DNA of 64,000 nt from Chryseobacterium cupriresistens (GTDB taxonomy: Bacteria > Bacteroidota > Bacteroidia > Flavobacteriales > Weeksellaceae): NCBI RefSeq assembly GCF_046614675.1, contig NZ_JBKKJT010000007.1, positions 62,001-126,000 on the forward strand, read 5' to 3'. The notes under the pieces are model-generated. The model searched no databases. It saw only the letters and a list, made by a program, of their open reading frames with translations, and was not told where the DNA came from. Positions 34,317 through 41,226 of this stretch are shown here, piece after piece. The position numbers were made by a program, and so were the translations under genes. Each line of letters begins with the position of its first letter. Position 1 is the stretch's first letter.

Positions 34317-34904
34317 ATGAAAAAATTGTATTGTTTTGATTTTGACGGAACCATTACGTATAAAGATACCATGTTTATGTATCTTAAATTTTACGATTCA
34401 ACAAAATACCGTATACAATTTTTAAGACACGTACCTCTTTTTATCCTGTTGAAGCTAAAACTGGCTGAAACGGAAAAAGTGAAAAAAAGCTTTATCGGTT
34501 CTATTTTAAGAGGACAGACCCAGGAGAAAATTGAACAGAAGTCTAAACAGTTTTTTGAACAGCACTACCCTAAAATAGTAAGGGAGAATGCATTGGATTT
34601 TATAAAAAATATCGATAGGAATAATACACAGAGTTTATTAGTAACCGCTTCATTGGACATCTGGGTAAAACCATTCGCCGAAGAACTGAAAATGGAGCTT
34701 GTTTCTACGCGGGCAGAGTTTAAAAACGGTATTTTCACCGGAAACTTTGTAGGAAAAAATTGTAACGGAAAGGAAAAATTGATAAGAATCAAAGAGGAAA
34801 TTAACGATTCCAAGTACGATAAAATTATTGCATTTGGTGATACTTCCGGAGATCGGCCAATGTTGAAATGGGCAAATGAGGGACATTACCAATTTTTTCA
34901 CTAA
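34317..34904 (+). CDS. HAD-IB family phosphatase of the prenyl-ribose pathway
   Basis: 195 aa. HAD motif I FDFDGTIT with nucleophile Asp, motif II LVTASLD, motif III GKEKLIRIK and motif IV GDTSGDRPML. It belongs to the subfamily with a helical cap after motif I (phosphoserine-phosphatase-like). Starting 3 nt after the DprE2-like stop, it is the natural candidate for the 5'-phosphatase step that turns polyprenylphosphoryl-5-phosphoribose into polyprenylphosphoryl-ribose. In mycobacteria that step is done by an unrelated PAP2-type enzyme; the use of a HAD phosphatase here is inferred from linkage. Confidence 0.82.
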   Translation: MKKLYCFDFDGTITYKDTMFMYLKFYDSTKYRIQFLRHVPLFILLKLKLAETEKVKKSFIGSILRGQTQEKIEQKSKQFFEQHYPKIVRENALDFIKNIDRNNTQSLLVTASLDIWVKPFAEELKMELVSTRAEFKNGIFTGNFVGKNCNGKEKLIRIKEEINDSKYDKIIAFGDTSGDRPMLKWANEGHYQFFH

Positions 34905-34928
34905 TTTTGGGAGATAAAATTGTAAAAA

Positions 34929-35396
34929 ATGAAAAGCCTGATCATTGCATGTGCAGTACTCTTTATGGGCTGTGCCAGCACTTCATCTCAGAAGTCTTCT
35001 GTTATGCAGCAAAGTACGGAGCTCCTCGTTTCTGAAAATCAGGGAGGAACCGATGCTCCCGGCTTTAAGATCATTGAAGACGAAAAGGATTTTCGTAATA
35101 TTATCAGCGGAAGTTTTGGTATTTCAGAACCGGGAAAAGAATCTTATATTAAATATCCACAATTTCCGAAAAATAAAAAAGTTGTTGTATACAATTTGGG
35201 AACCTTCAGATCTGGAAGTCACAAAATTGAAGAAATTAAAAATATATCTGTGAAAAATAAGATTCTGTATGTAGAAGTTCCTGCCGGAGAGCCTTCCGGT
35301 GGAATGGAAATTCAGGTAATTTCAAACCCGTGGTTTATTTTTACTGTTCCCGCAGATTATCAGTTTAACTCCGTAGAATTAAAATATTCAAAATAA
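34929..35396 (+). CDS. PrcB-like lipoprotein
   Basis: 155 aa. Signal peptide with lipobox (FMGC, Cys at about 15). The remaining part (FKIIEDEKDFRNIISGSF ... KVVVYNLGTFRSGSHKIEEI ... YVEVPAGEP) is like the PrcB C-terminal domain, which assists proteases in oral spirochetes; the G(T)xxSGGxxI pattern is recognisable as GTFRSGSHKI. 24 nt after the HAD gene and 2 nt before the cysteine desulfurase gene, so part of the same transcript. Function here unknown. Confidence 0.65.
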   Translation: MKSLIIACAVLFMGCASTSSQKSSVMQQSTELLVSENQGGTDAPGFKIIEDEKDFRNIISGSFGISEPGKESYIKYPQFPKNKKVVVYNLGTFRSGSHKIEEIKNISVKNKILYVEVPAGEPSGGMEIQVISNPWFIFTVPADYQFNSVELKYSK

Positions 35397-35398
35397 CA

Positions 35399-36574
35399 AT
35401 GGATAAAGTATATTTAGATAATGCCGCAACCACTCCGCTTGCAGAAGAAGTTATAGATGCAATGGTGGGCACAATGAAGATGAATTTCGGAAACCCCTCT
35501 TCAACGCACAGCTTTGGCCAGGAAGCAAAAATCCTTATTGAAAATGTAAGAAGACAGGTTGCAGACTATCTTCATGTAACTCCTGCTGAAATCATTTTCA
35601 CTTCCTGTGGTACGGAATCAAATAATATGATCATCAAGTCCTCGGTAGAACACCTTGGGGTAGAAAGAATCATCAGTTCTCCTCTGGAACATAAATGCGT
35701 TTCTGAAAGTATTCTGGATATGAAAAACAGAAAAGGAGTAGAGGTAAACTACATCCGTCCGAATGAAAAAGGAGATATTGATCTTGCTAAATTAGAAGAA
35801 CTTTTAAAAGCTTCAGATAAAAAAACACTGGTAAGCTTAATGCATGCCAACAACGAAATCGGAAATATCATTAACCTTAAACAGGTTGCCCAGCTTTGCA
35901 AACAGTATCAGGCACTTTTCCACTCAGATACCGTGCAGACAATGGCTCATATGAACCTTGACTTCTCTGATATCCCTGTGGACTTTGCATCGTGTAGTGC
36001 CCACAAGTTTCATGGTCCGAAAGGAGCTGGATTTGCATTTATCAGAAAAGCAACAGGTTTAAAAGGAATTATTACCGGAGGACCTCAGGAAAGAAGCCTT
36101 AGAGCGGGAACTGAAAATGTTTGTGGTATCGTAGGATTAGGAAAAGCATTAGAACTTTCTCTGAATCATATGGAGGAATACACCCGTCATATGCAGGATA
36201 TCAAGGATTATGCAATTGAAAGACTTTCTGCCGAAATTGAAGGAATTAAATTCAATGGAAGAAGTGCAGAAAAGGAAAATAGCCTTTATACAGTTTTAAG
36301 CGCATTACTGCCTTATAAAAATCCATTGATAGGACTTCAGCTGGATATGAAAGGAATTGCAATTTCTCAGGGAAGTGCATGTTCATCAGGAGCATCAAAG
36401 CCTTCAATGGTGATGATGATGGTGCTTTCTGAGGATGAAATGGATCACTGTACCCCATTACGTATCTCTTTCAGCCATATGACGACTAAAGCGGAGATTG
36501 ACACACTGGTCAACGCATTAAAGGAAATCTCAAGCGATTACACTATAGAAAAAACTAATGTTGAGCATAGATAG
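35399..36574 (+). CDS. Cysteine desulfurase (IscS/NifS family)
   Basis: 391 aa. DNAATTPLAEEVIDAM at the start, PLP lysine in SAHKFHGPKGAGF and catalytic Cys in SQGSACSSGASKPS. It removes sulfur from cysteine as persulfide for Fe-S clusters or tRNA modification. The short-loop SACSSG is of the IscS/group I type. No iscU or suf genes next to it, so it may serve tRNA thiolation; unproven. Confidence 0.93.
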   Translation: MDKVYLDNAATTPLAEEVIDAMVGTMKMNFGNPSSTHSFGQEAKILIENVRRQVADYLHVTPAEIIFTSCGTESNNMIIKSSVEHLGVERIISSPLEHKCVSESILDMKNRKGVEVNYIRPNEKGDIDLAKLEELLKASDKKTLVSLMHANNEIGNIINLKQVAQLCKQYQALFHSDTVQTMAHMNLDFSDIPVDFASCSAHKFHGPKGAGFAFIRKATGLKGIITGGPQERSLRAGTENVCGIVGLGKALELSLNHMEEYTRHMQDIKDYAIERLSAEIEGIKFNGRSAEKENSLYTVLSALLPYKNPLIGLQLDMKGIAISQGSACSSGASKPSMVMMMVLSEDEMDHCTPLRISFSHMTTKAEIDTLVNALKEISSDYTIEKTNVEHR

Positions 36575-36593
36575 TCTTGTGCTTTAAAAATCG

Positions 36594-36601
36594 TAATTTT
36601 G
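36594..36601 (+). promoter_or_regulatory. -7 promoter element for trxA
   Basis: TAATTTTG, 54 nt ahead of the ATG at 36656. Confidence 0.5.
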
Positions 36602-36655
36602 AATATCCAAAAGGATTAAAAGAAAATAATATTAATTAAAATAAAAGAAACAAAA

Positions 36656-36973
36656 ATGGCTTTAGAAATTACAGACAGCTCATTTCAGGATACGGTTTTA
36701 AAATCAGATAAACCGGTATTAGTAGACTTCTGGGCAGTATGGTGCGGACCTTGCAGAACTTTAGGACCAATCATCGAAGAAGTAGCATCAGATTTTGAAG
36801 GTAAAGCAGTAGTAGGGAAAGTAGATGTAGACAACAACCAGGAGATTTCTATGCAGTACGGTATCAGAAATATTCCTACAGTTCTTATTTTTAAAAATGG
36901 AGAAGTAGTAGACAAATTAGTAGGTGTAGCTCCAAAAGAGGTAATCGCTGAAAAATTAAGCGCTCACTTATAA
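36656..36973 (+). CDS. trxA: Thioredoxin
   Basis: 105 aa. Active site WCGPC in VDFWAVWCGPCRTLGPI (near residues 28-32), cis-Pro in NIPTVLIFKNGE. General cytoplasmic disulfide reductase. Own promoter and terminator. Length and motifs are standard for class I thioredoxin. Confidence 0.96.
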   Translation: MALEITDSSFQDTVLKSDKPVLVDFWAVWCGPCRTLGPIIEEVASDFEGKAVVGKVDVDNNQEISMQYGIRNIPTVLIFKNGEVVDKLVGVAPKEVIAEKLSAHL

Positions 36974-36996
36974 AAAAAATAAGTTTGATAATGAAC

Positions 36997-37026
36997 GCCT
37001 TCCAGTATTGGGAGGCATTTTTTTTA
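36997..37026 (+). terminator. Terminator after trxA
   Basis: GCCTTCC (36997-37003) and GGGAGGC (37010-37016) with loop AGTATT, one G-T pair, then a T-run. Confidence 0.7.
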
Positions 37027-37055
37027 AAATAATTTGCAGGTAACAAAAAAAGTTG

Positions 37056-37063
37056 TAATTTTG
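37056..37063 (+). promoter_or_regulatory. -7 promoter element for the tRNA-Asp array
   Basis: TAATTTTG, 36 nt ahead of the first tRNA. Confidence 0.5.
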
Positions 37064-37099
37064 CAACCACGAAAAAGAAACGACGTTCTTTAAAATAAT

Positions 37100-37173
37100 G
37101 ATCCGGTAGTTCAGCTGGTTAGAATGCCGCCCTGTCACGGCGGAGGTCGCGGGTTCGAGTCCCGTCCGGATCG
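37100..37173 (+). tRNA. tRNA-Asp (GTC), copy 1
   Basis: 74 nt cloverleaf. Acceptor GATCCGG pairs with CCGGATC, discriminator G. Anticodon loop CTGTCAC gives anticodon GTC. T-loop GTTCGAGTC. CCA is not encoded. First of three copies spaced exactly 106 nt apart. Confidence 0.97.
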
Positions 37174-37205
37174 CAGAAGTTTTCTCAATTTACTTTAAAA
37201 AAATT

Positions 37206-37279
37206 GATCCGGTAGTTCAGCTGGTTAGAATGCCGCCCTGTCACGGCGGAGGTCGCGGGTTCGAGTCCCGTCCGGATCG
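37206..37279 (+). tRNA. tRNA-Asp (GTC), copy 2
   Basis: Identical to copy 1. Tandem unit of 106 nt (tRNA plus spacer). Confidence 0.97.
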
Positions 37280-37311
37280 CGGAAGTTTTCTCAATTTACT
37301 TTAAAAAAATT

Positions 37312-37385
37312 GATCCGGTAGTTCAGCTGGTTAGAATGCCGCCCTGTCACGGCGGAGGTCGCGGGTTCGAGTCCCGTCCGGATCG
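37312..37385 (+). tRNA. tRNA-Asp (GTC), copy 3
   Basis: Identical to copies 1 and 2. It is followed by a terminator. This copy with its terminator is the left direct repeat matching the tRNA at 55.45 kb. Confidence 0.97.
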
Positions 37386-37420
37386 CAAAAAAGTCTTCTA
37401 GAAATAGAAGACTTTTTTAT
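37386..37420 (+). terminator. Terminator of the tRNA-Asp array
   Basis: AAGTCTTCTA and TAGAAGACTT with loop GAAA, then six T. Confidence 0.85.
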
Positions 37421-37425
37421 TTTCC

Positions 37426-37712
37426 ATTTGTAAGCGGAATGATATAAGGAGAGTCGATAGCCTGAATAAGATGTAAGTTCAGAACAGTTTTCACTTATTT
37501 ACACCATCCCTGTGAAATCTTCAGTTTTTATGAATCAAGTGCAAAAGTTTTAAAATAGCGTTGTATAATTGATTCTTTATCAGGATGCTTTCTACGGTTG
37601 CATAAACAAATATTTTTATATGAAAGGCTAAAGAATTCACACCGGAGAAAGTATATTCTTAAGTTTTTTCCAAAGCAGCTTTGATTTCAATGACAAGGGA
37701 TCATAATTATAA
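37426..37712. other. Non-coding stretch behind the tRNA array
   Basis: No gene or repeat is supported. Sequence composition is ordinary and AT-rich. The right end carries a terminator for the gene on the minus strand. Confidence 0.5.
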
Positions 37713-37739
37713 AATCCGGAATATTGCTATTCCGGATTC
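37713..37739 (-). terminator. Terminator of the surface-protein gene (minus strand)
   Basis: AATCCGGAATA and TATTCCGGATT form the stem around TTGC; on the minus strand it is followed by TTTT. Confidence 0.7.
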
Positions 37740-37777
37740 TGTAATCTTTTATCAAATATATTATTTACGGTTACTGT

Positions 37778-39244
37778 CTATAAAGCTCTTTTAAACAATT
37801 GAATGGTCATAGTTCCACGGCCCCAATTGTAATTTGGCTGGTTTCCTCCATCCCACATATTATAAACAAGCATACATGTTCCTGCTCCACTCCCTTCTGC
37901 ATATCCCGCTAGCTTATAGGTTACAGTCATATCAGAAGAGGTGTTATTGGTGATGTCTTCTGAAAAATTACCATTGATAGTTCCCATTCTTGCAGCCGAA
38001 GTTAGTCCTTTTAAGGATACTTTTCTGGAGCCTTCCTGCTGTTCTACACCATTTTTGTAAAATGTAACCCCGATGTAAGATACCCTGTCCGGATTTGCAC
38101 AATTGGTGTCATGAGTACCGGCAGGAATAGAATAGTTCAAAATGACTCTGCCAACAGTATTGGGAGGGATGGTAATCGTTCTGCTGAAATTAACTAGATC
38201 TATATTTGCGTAGCTTATAATAGGGTAGTTGTAATCGTAATGTACCGAACCTCCTGCCTTATTGACAAGTATATCATCTAAACTGAATTTGTCAGGAGGA
38301 AACATAGCTTCCAAAGGAACTTTTTTTGCTGTTCCGTCACTTTTCAATACTATAATTCTTTCTGTAGAGGCTACACCTGTTTCATCCGGGACACCTCTGA
38401 ATCTTACATTTCCGTCTACATCAAGCTTTTGGGTAGGAGACATGGCATAATTGATATCAGAACGTCCTATTCCCATATTCCCGTTCTCATTGATTACGGC
38501 AGCTGGCCGGTCACTGGTAGAGAATGTAAGGGATGAAGAATTGGTTGTTCCATTTCCCCAATAATTGGCTTTTATCCCTGCTAATGGAAAATCAGCTCCT
38601 GAAATCTTTCCATTAAAGGATAATTTTCCAAGCTCCGTTCCGGTAGATAAGTTACTGTTTCCGGTTCTTTCTAACGCAATCAAAGGAGAATTGCTTACAG
38701 ATTCTACTTTCATCTGATGACTTCCCGTTGTAGAATTTTCTTTTATATGCAATCCGCTGTCCGGTGATGAAGTACCGATTCCCACCGTACCATCGTCTTT
38801 AATCACAAAATCAGTATTGGCAACCCTTCCTGTACCGGAAGAAGTATTTCCTAATTTTACCATTGTATTAACAGGATCGTCAATAAAAGCATCCGGCGTA
38901 AGGTCTCCGGCAGCTATATTTCCTGCATACAACTTTTGCCACTTATTCAGACTGCCGTCAAAATAATAATATCCGGAGTTTTTAATATCAACAGTCTGGC
39001 CTGCCGGGGCTGTATCAGCGGCTGTAACATACACCATTGCTCCTGTCTGGCTGGCTGTATAGGTCTTTGCTCTAAGCTGGGTTCCTGTAATTCTTGGTGC
39101 AATAATGCCGTCCAGTACATTGGTAGAAGTGGGCTTTCCTGTTACATCTAAACTGGCCTGAGGAGTTGTAGTATTAATTCCCACCTGGGAGAATATTTGT
39201 AAAGAAATTAAAATACTACCTAATAATAAAACATTTTTTTTCAT
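37778..39244 (-). CDS. Secreted surface protein of the VGINTTTPQASLDV type
   Basis: 488 aa. Signal peptide (MKKNVLLLGSILISLQIFSQ) then VGINTTTPQASLDVTGKP, a motif found in many large Bacteroidota proteins with tail-fibre-like repeats. DGTVGIGTSSPDSGLHIKE and NGNMGIGRSDINY are two further V/MGIG units of the same kind, spaced as in phage tail fibres. The C-terminal part (about 330-488) is an unrecognised beta-rich domain (FSRTITIPPNTVGRVILNYS). Extracellular adhesion is plausible but not shown. Own promoter TAGATTTG (39279-39272). It lies inside the tRNA-bracketed segment. Confidence 0.75.
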   Translation of the reverse strand: MKKNVLLLGSILISLQIFSQVGINTTTPQASLDVTGKPTSTNVLDGIIAPRITGTQLRAKTYTASQTGAMVYVTAADTAPAGQTVDIKNSGYYYFDGSLNKWQKLYAGNIAAGDLTPDAFIDDPVNTMVKLGNTSSGTGRVANTDFVIKDDGTVGIGTSSPDSGLHIKENSTTGSHQMKVESVSNSPLIALERTGNSNLSTGTELGKLSFNGKISGADFPLAGIKANYWGNGTTNSSSLTFSTSDRPAAVINENGNMGIGRSDINYAMSPTQKLDVDGNVRFRGVPDETGVASTERIIVLKSDGTAKKVPLEAMFPPDKFSLDDILVNKAGGSVHYDYNYPIISYANIDLVNFSRTITIPPNTVGRVILNYSIPAGTHDTNCANPDRVSYIGVTFYKNGVEQQEGSRKVSLKGLTSAARMGTINGNFSEDITNNTSSDMTVTYKLAGYAEGSGAGTCMLVYNMWDGGNQPNYNWGRGTMTIQLFKRAL

Positions 39245-39271
39245 CCTTTTTAAATCATCTTAATTGTGCTG

Positions 39272-39279
39272 CAAATCTA
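39272..39279 (-). promoter_or_regulatory. -7 promoter element of the surface-protein gene
   Basis: TAGATTTG on the minus strand, 27 nt before the ATG at 39244. Confidence 0.55.
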
Positions 39280-39657
39280 GAAGATTAAAAAAATGAAAAA
39301 GAATAACAGGGTACATCACTTATACTACATTTGTTATTTTGCTTTATTTTCAGCGGGACATTTTTTTGGATAGATTATGTGATGTAATTTAAGGCATTGA
39401 TAATGAATGAAATAAAAAAATACTATTTTCCTGATTTTTGTATTATTTTCTATATCAAATTTCGACAAAAAATTACAATCACTTTTATGATTTGTTTTTG
39501 AATTTATTTTCTGGATTATATCGATATAAATCTTATGTTTTAAATAAAAATTAATATGTGTAATTAAAAATATTAATTATAATTATTATCTTCGCTTGAT
39601 AATAGAAACCACTGGTTGTTGAATTAATAGAAAATCTACATTCAGGTTTGTTTGTGT
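39280..39657. other. Divergent AT-rich intergenic region
   Basis: About 380 nt without a gene. Promoter region between the surface-protein gene (minus) and the membrane fragment (plus). No clear operator was found. Confidence 0.45.
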
Positions 39658-40107
39658 ATGGGGAATTTTTTTAAAATCAGGGAGTTAAGATGTGTGATTG
39701 GGTGGTCGTTTTTTATTATTGATATTTCTTTCATATTTTTTTTAGCTTTAATTTCATATTTACTTTTAAAAAACCTGGAGGTACAAATTAATTTGATTGG
39801 GCATCAAAATGAAAAAATAATTTTGATGATAAAGATTGTTATCCTGCTTATAACAGAAAATGAAATTATAAGACATTTTGTTTCTTTTGACTTTTTTAAA
39901 ACTGCATGGTTTTCTACCAGTGCATTGATAGTATTTTCTGGATTATATTTTATATCCGGATTTGTTTTCGGTGCTCCCGTTCATTTGTCCTCTATTCTGT
40001 TTTTATTTTTCTTTGTTTTTACAATATTCAAAATGGTAACTACATTTCTTAATAATAAATGTGTCAGAAAAATTCCTCATGATATAAACATTATGATTCA
40101 GGATTAA
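39658..40107 (+). pseudogene. Membrane-domain remnant resembling the N-terminus of FlaA1/CapD-type sugar dehydratases
   Basis: 149 aa from the ATG at 39658. Four hydrophobic segments and the block ENEIIRHFVSFDFFKTAW match by eye the GIIRHxxxxDxxR junction in the membrane domain of CapD/FlaA1-type nucleoside-diphosphate-sugar 4,6-dehydratases, which are usually about 600-650 aa. The frame stops at DINIMIQD, about where the Rossmann GAGxxG would begin. No catalytic domain follows. So it is either a truncated relic of the EPS locus' first enzyme or a small membrane protein that only looks similar. Confidence 0.45.
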
Positions 40108-40432
40108 ATTGAAGAAATTGAGTTGATGAATTGTAAAAAGGAAATGTCATTAAAAATTTACAAGCAATGTAGAATATCTGAAAATGAAGCATATAATTAA
40201 AATTAAAGAATTAAATAAATAAAAAAGTTGATATTAAAATAATAATTTCATCATTTTGTTTTTAAACGGAATGAAAATTGCTAGAGAAAGAAGTGATTTT
40301 AGCATGAGAATTTAAAGCACGCTTTAAAATATTTAAATAGTATAGTCGTTTTATTACAATACATATTTAAATATAGTTGAAATCAGTTCGATAAACCTAA
40401 ATAATAACACAAGTAGATAAGAATAATAACAT
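40108..40432. other. AT-rich leader region of the EPS operon
   Basis: 325 nt without a convincing gene, about 80% A+T. No intact downstream part of the FlaA1-like frame could be found in any frame. The transcription start of the wza operon is presumably here; no clean TAnnTTTG was seen. Confidence 0.45.
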
Positions 40433-41224
40433 ATGAATAAAACTATTATTGCATATATAGTACTGTTATCGGTTACTTTATTATCATGCAGACCGAAGCA
40501 GAATATGGTATATATGTCAAAGCATAATATGGAAGAAGAGGTTGCAAAAGCCAAGTTTCAGGGCCTGCATATTCAGGAAGGAGATGCTCTCCTGATTCTT
40601 GTATCTGCACTTGACGAAATAGCAGTGAAGCCTTTTAACCTTAATACCGCAAATAAGGTAGGGGGTGACACAAGCAGGGGAATTAACCAATATGTAGAAC
40701 CAAGTCAATACCTTGTCAATGAAGAAGGTTATATTTCTTTTCCGGTTTTAGGAAATGTGTACGTTAAAGGAATGACACAGGTACAGCTAAAACAGGAGCT
40801 TGAATCGCGTCTTAAGAGATATCTGACAGATCCATTGGTGACCATTACCCTTAAAAATTTTAATGTAAGCGTTTTAGGAGAGGTAAAGGAACCGGGGCAG
40901 AAAGAAAGTGTTTCTCAAAAAATCAATATTTTTCAGGCGCTTGGGCTTGCAGGTGATATGACGGATTTCGGAGACCGTACCAATGTTAAGCTTATCCGTG
41001 CCGATGATAGCGGAACAGATCAGATTGTTAATATCGATCTTACAAGATCTGATATAGTCAGTTCGCCCTATTATTATATGAAGCAGAATGACATATTATA
41101 TGTGCAGCCGGACAAAAATAAACAGGTTCAGGCTAACTCGAATCCAAACAGAGCCCTTACATTCCAGATTATTGGTGCTTTACTGACAGCTGGTACACTT
41201 ATTATTGCTTTAACTCGTAAATAA
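40433..41224 (+). CDS. Polysaccharide export lipoprotein (Wza family)
   Basis: 263 aa. Lipobox with Cys19 (TLLSC). Poly_export domain (about 45-130: LHIQEGDALLILVSALDE ... LVNEEGYISFPVLGNVYVKG) and SLBB domain (about 130-210: NFNVSVLGEVKEPGQ). A C-terminal membrane-like helix (IIGALLTAGTLIIAL) is typical for Bacteroidota. It forms the outer-membrane channel of Wzx/Wzy-dependent capsule/EPS export. Starts the cluster and is 2 nt from the Wzc-type gene. Confidence 0.93.
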   Translation: MNKTIIAYIVLLSVTLLSCRPKQNMVYMSKHNMEEEVAKAKFQGLHIQEGDALLILVSALDEIAVKPFNLNTANKVGGDTSRGINQYVEPSQYLVNEEGYISFPVLGNVYVKGMTQVQLKQELESRLKRYLTDPLVTITLKNFNVSVLGEVKEPGQKESVSQKINIFQALGLAGDMTDFGDRTNVKLIRADDSGTDQIVNIDLTRSDIVSSPYYYMKQNDILYVQPDKNKQVQANSNPNRALTFQIIGALLTAGTLIIALTRK

Positions 41225-41226
41225 AT

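Larger units (their letters stand above)
37308..37425 (+). repeat. Left direct repeat (tRNA-Asp + terminator)
   Basis: 118 nt nearly identical to 55449-55567: the same tRNA and the same terminator GTCTTCTAGAAATAGAAG, with one A-run length difference and one G/A change. The two copies are 18.1 kb apart in direct orientation and bracket the EPS locus. Confidence 0.85.

Noticed and set aside
34929..35396. Assigning the PrcB-like lipoprotein to the arabinose-donor pathway
   Set aside because: Only proximity supports it; a PrcB-like domain has no link to prenyl-sugar enzymes.
37100..37385. Regular 106-nt repeats suggesting a CRISPR-like array
   Set aside because: The repeated unit is a complete tRNA-Asp gene with spacer; no cas genes are present.
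40354..40554. 66-codon minus-strand ORF before wza
   Set aside because: Overlaps the wza start antisense; the product is Cys/Leu/Ile-rich without a domain.
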